A stretch of 64,000 nt of DNA, taken from positions 496,001 to 560,000 of the forward strand of contig NZ_MLQQ01000001.1 in the NCBI RefSeq assembly GCF_001865995.1, given 5' to 3'. Position numbers and translations under genes: made by a program. Every line of letters starts with the position of its first letter. Positions within the stretch are counted from its first letter, which is position 1. Shown here one piece after another: positions 1 through 8,049 of the stretch. The notes under the pieces are model-generated. The model was not told the origin of the DNA and did no database searches. It saw only the letters and a program-made list of their open reading frames with translations. Source of the DNA: Anaerobacillus arseniciselenatis (GTDB lineage: Bacteria > Bacillota > Bacilli > Bacillales > Anaerobacillaceae).

Positions 1-11
1 GGTGAAGGTAG

Positions 12-143
12 ATGGGAAAGGACCGACAAGAAAAGAAGTTAAAAACATCAGGAAAAGTGCAATCTGACCGTGATCAAAGTTTAGGTTATGAAGGTGCTGC
101 AAAGTTAGAGGGGCCTGAAGCGGCAAAAAAACGACAGCGGTAA
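12..143 (+). CDS. ypzI: YpzI-like small conserved protein
   Basis: A 43-residue, highly charged protein beginning MGKDRQEKKL and ending AAKKRQR. A strong ribosome binding site (GGTGAAGG) lies just before the ATG. It resembles the small Bacillus protein YpzI, and its position next to fni agrees with that. Function is unknown. The composition, rich in Lys, Arg, Glu and Gln with no hydrophobic segment, suggests a soluble and perhaps disordered protein. It is convergent with fni, and the two share a terminator. Confidence 0.7.
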   Translation: MGKDRQEKKLKTSGKVQSDRDQSLGYEGAAKLEGPEAAKKRQR

Positions 144-173
144 TACGATAGCCAAGCCCAAATAAAACATTAT

Positions 174-208
174 AAAAAAGAGGTAGACACTTCAGTCTCC
201 TCTTTTTT
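174..208. terminator. Bidirectional terminator between ypzI and fni
   Basis: The hairpin has an A-rich/GAGG left arm (174-183), an inner AGAC/GTCT stem, a six-base loop and a CCTC/T6 right arm (195-208). The A6 and T6 runs on either side give a U-tract on both strands, fitting the convergent genes. Confidence 0.8.
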
Positions 209-210
209 AA

Positions 211-1281
211 TTAATTCAGCTTTACCCTTAAAGCGTAATTTTTAGTTGTAATCCCTCGTTGTTCTAACCAATGATAAGTTTCACCACTAATGACTATCGG
301 TACCTTCCTTAAATCATCAATATTTTTCACTCCAAGGGCGGTCATTACCATTTTTAATTCAAAATGTAACTTTTCAACAGTAGCTTCTAAACCTTCAAAA
401 TTATTTTCATGAAATTGCTTTAAAAACAAACCTGCAATACCTACAGCTGAAGCTCCTAAGCTAATTGCTTTAGCTATGTCTAAACCTGTTTTTATTCCAC
501 CTGTTCCTATGACTGAAATGAACGGGTGTGTAGCCTTCACTTCACAAATAGAAGCAGCAGTTGAGATCCCCCAATCGTTAAACAAATCAAAAGTATCGTC
601 ACGTCTCAAATTTTCAATTTTAGCAAAGTTTGTTCCTCCGTAGCCACCTATATCAATTATTTTAATACCAATATTAGCAAGCTTAGTAGCCACTTCCTTA
701 CTTATGCCAAACCCTACCTCTTTAATTATCACTGGAACAGAGAGACCTTCGACAATTGCTTTAATTCTATCGAGCGTTCCCGAAAATGAGCGGTCCCCTT
801 CCGGCATTACTAGCTCTTGAATAACATTTAAATGGATTTGCAACGCATTAGCATCAATCATTTCAACCGCCGCTTTTGCTTGTTCAACGGTTGCTTCACT
901 CCCCAAGTTACTAATAATTACTCCATTTGGATTTTCTTCTCGTACAACTTCAAACGAACGACGCTCATTACGATCTTTTAAAGCGGCCATCTGGGAACCT
1001 ACAGCCATTCCCATATCATTCTTCTTTGCTAGTCTAGCCAAAGCCCGATTTATTCGGATCGTTGGTTCACCACCACCGCCAGTCATCGCATTGATAAAAA
1101 TCGGCGAACTTATATTTAGTTCGCCGACAGTAGTATTAATTTCAACTTCATCAACATTAATGTTTGGGATGCTTTGATGAACAAACTTAATTTCATCGAA
1201 AGGTCGCGATTCAACACTAGACAGTTTTAATGTATGTTTAATATGTTCGATCTTTCTAGAAGCTCTGTCCAAAACCTTCAC
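211..1281 (-). CDS. fni: Type II isopentenyl-diphosphate delta-isomerase
   Basis: This FMN- and NADPH-dependent enzyme interconverts isopentenyl and dimethylallyl diphosphate in cytosolic isoprenoid synthesis. At 356 residues it matches the family length (B. subtilis Fni 349). Visible signatures are EHIKHTL near the N-terminus, NAMTGGGG, the flavin-site AVGSQMAAL, the substrate-binding LQIHLNVIQE, KEVGFG and DIGGYGGTNF. The start is a GTG three bases after the ypfD stop, with no clear Shine-Dalgarno sequence, so it may rely on translational coupling; the first few residues are uncertain. Last gene of a plsC-ypfD-fni run. Confidence 0.95.
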   Translation of the reverse strand: MKVLDRASRKIEHIKHTLKLSSVESRPFDEIKFVHQSIPNINVDEVEINTTVGELNISSPIFINAMTGGGGEPTIRINRALARLAKKNDMGMAVGSQMAALKDRNERRSFEVVREENPNGVIISNLGSEATVEQAKAAVEMIDANALQIHLNVIQELVMPEGDRSFSGTLDRIKAIVEGLSVPVIIKEVGFGISKEVATKLANIGIKIIDIGGYGGTNFAKIENLRRDDTFDLFNDWGISTAASICEVKATHPFISVIGTGGIKTGLDIAKAISLGASAVGIAGLFLKQFHENNFEGLEATVEKLHFELKMVMTALGVKNIDDLRKVPIVISGETYHWLEQRGITTKNYALRVKLN

Positions 1282-1284
1282 CCA

Positions 1285-2433
1285 CTATTTATACTTTTTA
1301 AGTTGATCTCCAATCATATCGCCTAATGAAAATCCACTAGAGTCTTCTTCACGTTCGTAATTCTTCGTTGGAATTTCTGCTTTTTCTGCAGCTTCTACAA
1401 GCTCTCTAATACTTAAAGAAATTCTTTTTTCTTGAATATTTATATCTAAAACTTTCGCTTTAACTTTTTCACCTTCTTTTAATACTTCACTAGGTGTAGC
1501 AATATGGCGATTTGCGATTTGCGAAATATGAACAAGACCTTCAACACCTTGCGCCACTTCAACAAAAGCACCAAACGAAACTAGTCGTTTCACTTCACCT
1601 TCAATTACGTCACCTACCTTAATTTCCTCAGCTACATGCTCCCAAGGTCCTGGTAACGTATCTTTAATTGACAATGAGATACGAGCATTCTCTACATCTA
1701 CAGAAAGAATTTTAACCTTAACTTTGTCACCTTCCTTAAGAATATCGGAAGGAGATTCCACTCGGTGATGTGCCATTTGCGAAATATGAACTAATCCATC
1801 CACTCCACCGATATCTACAAACGCACCGAAGTCTGCTAATCGTTGCACAGTACCTTCAACAATTTGTCCAGCATCCAAATCCTCCAAAGCTTGTTGCTTT
1901 TGTGATTCTACTTCTTGATCAAGAACAGCTCGCTGAGATAAGATTAGTTTTTTATTTTCTTTATCTAACTCAACGACTTTTAGTCTCAATTTTTTTCCTT
2001 TATAATCAGAAAAGTCTTCAACGAAATGTCTTTCAACTAATGAAGCAGGAATGAAGCCTCTCACGCCTAAGTCTACGACTAATCCGCCTTTCACTACATC
2101 AGCTACTTCAGCTTCAAAAACTTCTGCACTCTCAAACTTTTGTTCTAAATCTTCCCATGCTTTTTCAGCTTGAACTGCACGTTTTGATAAAACAATTTCT
2201 TCATCTGTCACTTTGATTACTTTCAATTCAAGTTCATCACCTTCGGCTACAGCCTCACTTGCTTTCTCAATGTGAAGGCTTGATAACTCGCTGATAGGAA
2301 TTACACCATCCACTTTATATCCTACATTGACGAAAGCACTTTTATCTTCTACTTTCGTTACCTTCCCTGAAACAATGTCTCCTTCAGTAAAGGTTTTCAC
2401 CTCTGCCATTTCATTCATCATTTCTTCACTCAT
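1285..2433 (-). CDS. ypfD: S1-domain RNA-binding protein, short RpsA homologue
   Basis: A 382-residue protein with four tandem S1 (OB-fold) RNA-binding domains at about residues 16-85, 103-170, 188-258 and 272-342. The repeated signatures are GAFVDIGGVDGLVHISQ and GAFVEVAQGVEGLVHISQ. The length equals B. subtilis YpfD, which is annotated as a ribosomal protein S1 homologue but is shorter than the six-domain proteobacterial S1. The ATG is preceded by AGGGAGG. Probable role is binding mRNA or ribosomes. Lies between plsC and fni. Confidence 0.93.
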   Translation of the reverse strand: MSEEMMNEMAEVKTFTEGDIVSGKVTKVEDKSAFVNVGYKVDGVIPISELSSLHIEKASEAVAEGDELELKVIKVTDEEIVLSKRAVQAEKAWEDLEQKFESAEVFEAEVADVVKGGLVVDLGVRGFIPASLVERHFVEDFSDYKGKKLRLKVVELDKENKKLILSQRAVLDQEVESQKQQALEDLDAGQIVEGTVQRLADFGAFVDIGGVDGLVHISQMAHHRVESPSDILKEGDKVKVKILSVDVENARISLSIKDTLPGPWEHVAEEIKVGDVIEGEVKRLVSFGAFVEVAQGVEGLVHISQIANRHIATPSEVLKEGEKVKAKVLDINIQEKRISLSIRELVEAAEKAEIPTKNYEREEDSSGFSLGDMIGDQLKKYK

Positions 2434-2464
2434 TTGTCAATTACCTCCCTCTAATTTAAACAGA

Positions 2465-3061
2465 CTACGAATTTTTATGTTCTTTTATTAAGTCTCCAAT
2501 AGCATCCATTATATAGTTCGTCGCAGTTTCACTAGAAACCTTCTCTTCTCTTAACGCTTTAAAATCTAGAGGTTTTCCGTATACAACCTTAACTGTTCCA
2601 AAAGGTTTATAAGGACCGATAATTGCACTTGGTACAACTAACGCATCCGTTTTTAACGCAAAGAACCCAACCCCTGCTAAACCTTTACCAAGTTCTCCCG
2701 TTTTACTTCTTGTACCCTCAGGAAATATACCTAACACGTTATTATCTTTTAATACCTTTATACCTTCTCGTAATGCTTGTTTATCACTCATGCCTCTTCT
2801 TACAGGAAAAGCGTGAAACTTTTTAATTAAATAATTTAAAACTGGGATTTTAAATAATTCTGCTTTCGCCATATAATGTATCGGGCGCTCTAAGTATGAC
2901 CCTAATAAAGGAGGGTCTAATAAGTGAATATGGTTGCAACAAAGAAGAACTCCTTTGTCGCTTGGAATGTTTTCTTTGCCGATGACTTCAACTTTATAGA
3001 GTGTTGATAAGTAACTTCGGCATACTGTTTGTCCAACTTTATACAAGTCCACCCTTATCAA
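2465..3061 (-). CDS. plsC: 1-acyl-sn-glycerol-3-phosphate acyltransferase
   Basis: A PlsC-family enzyme that acylates lysophosphatidic acid to phosphatidic acid at the membrane. Family motifs are present: the HX4D catalytic block (NHIHLLDPP, about residue 43) and FPEGTRS (about 114). 198 residues is normal. A TTG at 3061 overlaps the cmk stop. A GTG at 3052, giving [10 protein letters not shown], is an equal or better candidate because the AAAGG upstream is too close to the TTG. Overlap with cmk implies translational coupling. Confidence 0.92.
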   Translation of the reverse strand: MIRVDLYKVGQTVCRSYLSTLYKVEVIGKENIPSDKGVLLCCNHIHLLDPPLLGSYLERPIHYMAKAELFKIPVLNYLIKKFHAFPVRRGMSDKQALREGIKVLKDNNVLGIFPEGTRSKTGELGKGLAGVGFFALKTDALVVPSAIIGPYKPFGTVKVVYGKPLDFKALREEKVSSETATNYIMDAIGDLIKEHKNS

Positions 3062-3720
3062 GACCTTTCTTCCACTATACGTAAGATTGCTACTACAACT
3101 TCGTCAATTGACAAATTGGTAGTATCAATTTCTATAGCATCATCTGCTTTTTTCAATGGTGCAGTTTCTCTTTCCGAGTCACGTTTATCCCTTAGAGCGA
3201 TTTCTTGTTTTAATTGTTCAAAATCGGATGGGTAACCTTTAGCGAGATTTTCTTCATAACGCCTTTTGGCGCGTTCCTCAACTGTAGCTGATAAAAATAT
3301 TTTAACCTCGGCATTAGGTAAAACTGCTGTGCCGATGTCACGTCCATCCATTACAGTTCCACCTTGCTTTGCCATTTCCTGCTGTCTAGTAAGCATTTCA
3401 AAGCGAACATCACTTTGGCTAGCTACAAAAGAAACAGAGTTTGTCACCTCATCAGTACGAATAAGTTCGGTTACTTCTTCGCTACCCATGAAAACTTTGC
3501 CCTCTGGTGTAAGCTCAATCTTGGCTTTACTTAATAACTGATTTAAACTTCCGTTATCATGGAGGTCGACTCCACTTTTAATCGCTTTATATGTAAGAGT
3601 ACGATACATTGCACCTGTATCAATATATACGTAGCCTAGCTTTCGGGCTACTAATTTGGCTACAGTGCTTTTTCCTGCTCCAGCAGGACCATCTATCGCA
3701 ATATTAATTTTTTCTTTCAT
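3058..3720 (-). CDS. cmk: Cytidylate kinase
   Basis: Phosphorylates CMP and dCMP to the diphosphates using ATP, part of pyrimidine nucleotide recycling. The P-loop GPAGAGKST is at residues 10-18, with the (D)TGAMYR substrate motif near 36 and DGRDIGT near 125; RAKRRYEE lies in the lid region. 220 residues is typical (B. subtilis 224). ATG preceded by AGAGGTG. First gene of cmk-plsC-ypfD-fni; the gap upstream to ypfB is AT-rich. Confidence 0.95.
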   Translation of the reverse strand: MKEKINIAIDGPAGAGKSTVAKLVARKLGYVYIDTGAMYRTLTYKAIKSGVDLHDNGSLNQLLSKAKIELTPEGKVFMGSEEVTELIRTDEVTNSVSFVASQSDVRFEMLTRQQEMAKQGGTVMDGRDIGTAVLPNAEVKIFLSATVEERAKRRYEENLAKGYPSDFEQLKQEIALRDKRDSERETAPLKKADDAIEIDTTNLSIDEVVVAILRIVEERS

Positions 3721-3869
3721 AAAACACCTCTATTATTATGACTATTTCACAACTCTTTTATGGTAGCCTAATATGAAAAAATGTCGATCGTTTTATCGAA
3801 TATTTCCCTAAATATATAAGCTCAGTTTAGTTGAAATTCGATAAAATTCCTTTAATTATAATACCATAA

Positions 3870-4070
3870 TCAGCCGAAATGGTCTAATGTTTCCATTACA
3901 CGTAATACAGATTCAAAAAATACACCTTCTGAAAAAACAGTTTTACTTAAATAAGGTGCAATCTCCTTATTCCTTAAAAGTAACTGCGCTAAAATTAAAA
4001 ATAAAAATTGTAAACATGTAATTTTCACTATGACAGATTCAATTTTTTTTAAAATATGCATGATCACCAT
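3870..4070 (-). CDS. ypfB: YpfB-like small membrane protein
   Basis: About 65 residues: one hydrophobic segment (CLQFLFLILAQLLL) followed by a PYLSK...FSEGV motif that recalls B. subtilis YpfB, found at the same place between cmk and the PilZ gene. Function is unknown. The AAAGGA signal is only three bases from the ATG at 4070 but six from a GTG at 4067, so the exact start is uncertain. Assignment rests on position, size and this motif. Confidence 0.7.
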   Translation of the reverse strand: MVIMHILKKIESVIVKITCLQFLFLILAQLLLRNKEIAPYLSKTVFSEGVFFESVLRVMETLDHFG

Positions 4071-4123
4071 AATCCTTTTTCTACCTTTTTATTTAAGGTT
4101 AGTTTGAATCAGTCAATCATGTT

Positions 4124-4792
4124 TTATTCTATTAAACCTTTTTTTCTTAAATAAAGTTGCCTTTCAAAACAATACCTAATAATCGTCTGCCTATCCCCTT
4201 CATTGATATTAACAAACTGCATACACGCTTTTTCTCTTGGGCTATCCTTTTCAGAAATAATACGAATTACGTGACAAGCAGCTTTAATATACTTTATTTC
4301 GCCAGTTTGCATATGTAAAGATAACCAACACTCAACCTCTTTTCCGACTGGTAAATATTGATCTTTCGGAAGTATGATCGCAATACCACCACCACTAATA
4401 TCCGCAGTAACTGAGACAAATGGAGAAAAAGAGGCTTTTAGAGGGTGCGCCGCCACATCGATGGACACATTTACTCTTACATATTGCCTTCTCTGTATGC
4501 GAATATAATTTTCTTTACCAGGGTCTTTTAAAACAAGCATCGGAATGTTTCCTTTTTTTCTTGCTAGTAACTCTGTTTGAAAAAGATACACTACTTGATC
4601 TTTGCCAATAAAAGAAGCATTAAATTGTGTACCATCATGGAAGAAACCAACTCTTTTTGTTTTTTCATTTATGGGGTAATCAATGAAAAGAAACTCTTTC
4701 ACCCGATCAACGAGCCGACATTTAAATCGCTTTTTTTCTTCTTCACTATAATCCTCTATTTCTAAAATAATCGTATCACCGATATTCAGCAA
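4124..4792 (-). CDS. ypfA: PilZ-domain c-di-GMP receptor (YpfA/MotI/DgrA type)
   Basis: 222 residues with the YcgR-like architecture: an N-terminal beta domain (about 1-85) and a C-terminal PilZ domain (about 93-210). The c-di-GMP signature is complete: RIQRRQYVR followed about 25 residues later by DISGGG. In B. subtilis the homologue binds c-di-GMP and restrains the flagellar motor; the same role is inferred here. Start is TTG, with GGAAGG eight to nine bases upstream. Same order as B. subtilis (ypeB-ypfA-ypfB-cmk). Confidence 0.88.
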   Translation of the reverse strand: MLNIGDTIILEIEDYSEEEKKRFKCRLVDRVKEFLFIDYPINEKTKRVGFFHDGTQFNASFIGKDQVVYLFQTELLARKKGNIPMLVLKDPGKENYIRIQRRQYVRVNVSIDVAAHPLKASFSPFVSVTADISGGGIAIILPKDQYLPVGKEVECWLSLHMQTGEIKYIKAACHVIRIISEKDSPREKACMQFVNINEGDRQTIIRYCFERQLYLRKKGLIE

Positions 4793-4859
4793 GGTTACTA
4801 CTTCCTTCCAAAAATGTTTTATCTATCTAACTTGCTTATCTACATACCATCTTAGCAAA

Positions 4860-4999
4860 AAAATCTAAATCCGGGTAGACTTTAAGTGAGCGCTCACGAA
4901 ATCATCCGCCTTTTTTTCATACAAAACGATCATGCCGGTAGTCCCGTCACCATTTAACGTTAAAATTCGGGCGAGGGTTCTAGCCAACAAATCAACTAA
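4860..4999. repeat. Family A hairpin-array repeat, truncated copy
   Basis: Holds only the right arm of a stem module (GAAATCATCCGCC then T7), one 'TTTTCATACAAAA' linker with its CCGGTAGTCCCGTCACC core, and the 'CCAACAAATCAACTAACC' style tail. The matching left arm is missing, so this copy cannot form the usual hairpin. Lies between ypeB and ypfA. Confidence 0.7.
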
Positions 5000-5004
5000 C
5001 CAAC

Positions 5005-5035
5005 AAAAAAGGCCACCCATATTTCGGGTAGCCTT
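5005..5035 (-). terminator. Terminator after ypeB
   Basis: On the minus strand AAGGCTACCC pairs with GGGTGGCCTT around a GAAATAT loop and is followed by TTTT. Twelve bases beyond the ypeB stop. Confidence 0.85.
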
Positions 5036-5046
5036 AAATTATTTAT

Positions 5047-6393
5047 TTACGTTGAACGATATACTGGTTCTGCATGATCAAGTTTTTCAACTTTTTCTTC
5101 TTCGCCGTTTGCTGCATTAATAAAAATACGATACGTATCATTATTAATTACACCAAAAAATTCATAAGCTAAAACTTCTTCGCCAAGATCGTTTTTGATC
5201 ATCGCCACATGATGCTCCATTACTTCTAATGCTGGATTTAAACTTTCCTTTGCTTCTTCTAATGAAATTGATGGTTCTTCAACGTCCCTATCGCGGTGAT
5301 TGGTTAAGTAAGCAGATGCTTCGTATCCGATGATTTCGCCATCTTCTAACGAAACATCAATGATAATTGAGTCAGGATAAACCCTCACATTATCTTTTAA
5401 ATAAGCAAAATTAAATACACCGACAGAGTTATATTGTTTACTGTCTACGAGCTGCATATCGTTAATGTCATTTCTTTCTAAAAGCTCTTTCGCTCTTTCC
5501 GAAGCTTCATTTAAACTAATCGCTGCATCACCGACTTGTCGATCTTGTAGGAGCCAAATCGGATGACCACCTTTTTGGGATATATCCATATATATATCTA
5601 CTTCATGTTCAGGGTCATTTATTTTTATACTAAATGATTCATAAGCTAACCCTTCACCAGTCTCTTCAATTTCAACTTCTACATTTTCTAATTGCACAAA
5701 ATTTAATGCAATTTCTTTTGCCTCTTCTTCGGATATTTGTTCTCCATTTAAGCGCTCTTTAAGTGCTTCATCATTTTGCTGAAGCTGTGGTAATTCTGAT
5801 CCCCACTCAACTTCACTAAAACCTTCTACTTTTTCATCAACAATTTTAAACCCGTTAACAATCGCATTATCTAACGGCTCCTCTTCAGAAGCGAGAGCTA
5901 ATTCAACATCCATCCAGCGAAGATTTTCGTTTAGTACCATAGATTGAACTTGTCTCATTTCTTTTTGGATCTCTCCACTTTGTTCATAAAGTTGCTCTAA
6001 TGTTTGATACTCTTCTTCTGATAGTGGTTCATTGTCCAAGTCCCTTATTGCATTGCGATAGCTAAATTGGCCAATTTTATATAAATATTCTTCTGTTTTA
6101 CTAAATGGCATTAAAGCTAACGGTAATTGACCTAAGTCATTTTGTGCCATTGATGTTATTCTCCAAACTTCAGCTAACGAAGGGGAAAGTTGATCCCTTG
6201 AATTCATCGCTAATGTTGATCCAATTTCATCATGCAACTGATCTAAATGGTATGTTAAATCATGAAAAGCTCTTTGATAATTGTTTTCGGCTTTAATGAG
6301 AATTGAATTTTTCTCTTGATGTTCTTGATATCCCCAAAATGCTGTTGATACAACGGCAACTGCTAATACAGTTACTAAAATAGTTCGTACCAT
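5047..6393 (-). CDS. ypeB: Germination protein YpeB
   Basis: 448 residues (B. subtilis YpeB 450). An N-terminal membrane anchor (VRTILVTVLAVAVVSTAFWG) is followed by a coiled or helical region rich in Gln and Glu (about 30-200) and three PepSY-type repeats in the C-terminal half (ISEEEAKEIALNFV, SLNEASERAKELL, SLEEAKESL). YpeB is needed for SleB, the cortex-lytic enzyme, to accumulate and stay controlled in the spore. ATG preceded by GGAGGTGA. It follows sleB by 15 bases, so the two are co-transcribed. Confidence 0.95.
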   Translation of the reverse strand: MVRTILVTVLAVAVVSTAFWGYQEHQEKNSILIKAENNYQRAFHDLTYHLDQLHDEIGSTLAMNSRDQLSPSLAEVWRITSMAQNDLGQLPLALMPFSKTEEYLYKIGQFSYRNAIRDLDNEPLSEEEYQTLEQLYEQSGEIQKEMRQVQSMVLNENLRWMDVELALASEEEPLDNAIVNGFKIVDEKVEGFSEVEWGSELPQLQQNDEALKERLNGEQISEEEAKEIALNFVQLENVEVEIEETGEGLAYESFSIKINDPEHEVDIYMDISQKGGHPIWLLQDRQVGDAAISLNEASERAKELLERNDINDMQLVDSKQYNSVGVFNFAYLKDNVRVYPDSIIIDVSLEDGEIIGYEASAYLTNHRDRDVEEPSISLEEAKESLNPALEVMEHHVAMIKNDLGEEVLAYEFFGVINNDTYRIFINAANGEEEKVEKLDHAEPVYRST

Positions 6394-6408
6394 CTTTACT
6401 CACCTCCG

Positions 6409-7629
6409 TTATTTACAGAAAATATGTTTACCGATTTTTTTGATTTGCGGTCTCGTCCAAATCCAACCGGAAGTTGCGGTATCCGGATTAAAATAATACA
6501 TTGCATTTCCTGATGGGTCTTGACCGTTTATCGCGTCAATAACTGCTCTACGTGCCGTTTCATCTGGATCCATATAAATTTGACCATCAGCAACTGCCGT
6601 GAATGCTCTCGGTTCAAAAATAACGCCTGATGCCGTATTTGGAAATGTAGGGCTATTAATACGATTTATAATAACCGCGGCCACTGCAACTTGACCAATG
6701 TATGGCTCCCCACGTGCTTCACCGTAAACCGCTTGAGCCATGATTTGTATATCATTGTCAGAAAATCCTTCTGGTACATTCATCGCTTCTTCAACATCTG
6801 GCCCATCTTCTGGATCTGCTTCTGGAACCACCTCTTCTTCAGGCACCGGTTCTTCTGGCACTTCTTCTACTGGTTCTTCTGGTGTTTCACCCGGTGCTGG
6901 TGCTGCTTCACCCGGTGCTGGCGCTGCTTCTCCTGGTGCTGGTGGCGCTTCTCCTGGTGCTGGTGCTGCTTCTCCTGGCGCTGGTGCTGCTTCTCCTGGC
7001 GCTGGTGGCGCTTCTCCTGGCGCTGGTGGCGCTTCTCCTGGCGCTGGTGGCGCTTCTCCTGGCGCTGGTGGCGCTTCTCCTGGTGCTGGTGGCGCTTCTC
7101 CTGGCGCTGGTGGCGCTTCTCCTGGCGCTGGTGGCGCTTCTCCTGGCGCTGGTGGTGTTGGTGTTGGTTGTGCTTTTTCTTGTGCCTTTTGCTGTCTTCT
7201 TTTTTGTTCTAAAGGGGGAATTCGACTACCTTCAGGCCCACTTTGAATTTCTTTAGGTGTTTTACCGTAATGGGTAAATTTTCTTCCTTCATAAAACTGA
7301 CGGTGAACCCATTCATAGTCAAAATCTGTACTTTTTTCGAGCATAGCTTTCATTTTAGGACCTACAAGGCCATCAACTTCAAGACCAAATTCATCTTGAT
7401 ATTTTTTCACTGCCCAATATGTCCCCCATCCATATACTCCGTCAATGGTTCCGTCATAAAAACCGATATATTGGAGCCTTGACTGTAATTCAACTACATC
7501 ATCCCCTGTTGCCCCTTTCTGAATAATTTGTTCAGAAAAGGCTTCTACTGTAGAAGTATTAATAACAGTGGAGAATGCAAAAAAACATAATAAAATGATA
7601 AGAGGAACTTTTCCTACTGTTTTAATCAT
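6409..7629 (-). CDS. sleB: Spore cortex-lytic enzyme SleB with long PPAPGEA linker
   Basis: A lytic transglycosylase that opens muramic-delta-lactam cortex peptidoglycan in germination. Start chosen at the ATG at 7629, preceded by AAGGAGG; it gives a signal peptide (VPLIILLCFFAFSTVINTSTVEA). A peptidoglycan-binding domain follows (about 33-98, KGATGDDVVELQSRL and GLVGPKMKAML). Then comes a proline/glutamate linker with 13 seven-residue repeats, and the catalytic SleB/CwlJ domain begins near DNDIQIMAQAVYGEARGEP (catalytic Glu in GEARGEP). At 406 residues it is about 100 longer than B. subtilis SleB (305), all of it in the linker. Confidence 0.95.
   Translation of the reverse strand: MIKTVGKVPLIILLCFFAFSTVINTSTVEAFSEQIIQKGATGDDVVELQSRLQYIGFYDGTIDGVYGWGTYWAVKKYQDEFGLEVDGLVGPKMKAMLEKSTDFDYEWVHRQFYEGRKFTHYGKTPKEIQSGPEGSRIPPLEQKRRQQKAQEKAQPTPTPPAPGEAPPAPGEAPPAPGEAPPAPGEAPPAPGEAPPAPGEAPPAPGEAPPAPGEAAPAPGEAAPAPGEAPPAPGEAAPAPGEAAPAPGETPEEPVEEVPEEPVPEEEVVPEADPEDGPDVEEAMNVPEGFSDNDIQIMAQAVYGEARGEPYIGQVAVAAVIINRINSPTFPNTASGVIFEPRAFTAVADGQIYMDPDETARRAVIDAINGQDPSGNAMYYFNPDTATSGWIWTRPQIKKIGKHIFCK
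6881..7153. repeat. 13 tandem 21-bp units inside sleB
   Basis: Thirteen copies of a 21-bp unit, on the plus strand like GGCGCTTCTCCTGGCGCTGGT, in frame and encoding PPAPGEA or APAPGEA. Units vary only at silent positions or Pro/Ala. The block is far more GC-rich than its surroundings and is prone to slippage. Confidence 0.97.
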
Positions 7630-7686
7630 GTTGTTCAACCTCCTTAAAATGCTAACTTTTTTACTTTTTTCCTTAAATGATATCGA

Positions 7687-7715
7687 TAGTTTCTGTTGTT
7701 TACCAAGTTTTATAC
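7687..7715 (-). promoter_or_regulatory. Possible sigma-G promoter of sleB-ypeB
   Basis: On the minus strand GTATA (7715-7711) and GAAACTA (7693-7687) are 17 bases apart. This partly matches the sigma-G pattern GMATR/CATNMTA, with mismatches in both boxes. sleB is forespore-expressed in B. subtilis. Weak evidence. Confidence 0.3.
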
Positions 7716-7751
7716 AATAAAGCATTTATTTGTTAGCTAAATCGCCCTCTT

Positions 7752-7995
7752 TTTTTCATACAAAACCGTCATGACGATTAATCGTCACCATCTAACACGA
7801 AAAAATGACGGTCGATTTCCCTCACTGCGCTGTAAATCCGTTCCGGCTTTAGAGGCTTGTTCGGAAAAGTCGACCGTCTTTTATTTTCATACAAAACCAT
7901 AATGACGATTTACTCGTCATCATTTACGATGTAAAAGTGGGGCGGGATCGCAGCCTAACCAACTATCCTCTAACCAACAAACCAACTTTCACATA
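7752..7995. repeat. Family A hairpin-array repeat, two linkers
   Basis: Linker (TTTTTTCATACAAAACC, then TGACGATTAATCGTCA), a stem module with arms ATGACGGTCGATTT and AAAGTCGACCGTC (about 7805-7880), a second linker at 7888, and a CCTAACCAACTATCC-type tail ending at the terminator of the metH remnant. Fills the 420-bp gap between sleB and metH. Confidence 0.85.
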
Positions 7996-8023
7996 CAAAA
8001 GACACCACAGTATATCTGTGGTG
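7996..8023 (-). terminator. Terminator of the methionine operon
   Basis: On the minus strand GGCACCACAG and CTGTGGTGTC pair around an ATATA loop and are followed by TTTTG. Confidence 0.8.
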
Positions 8024-8049
8024 CCAGTTTATAAACAAAGATTATTTTA

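Noticed and set aside
6691-7256. Long open frames on the plus strand opposite sleB, very rich in Trp/Arg, Ser/Gly or Leu
   Set aside because: They are translations of the opposite strand of the 21-bp tandem repeat; no start signals, and sleB on the minus strand is clearly the real gene.
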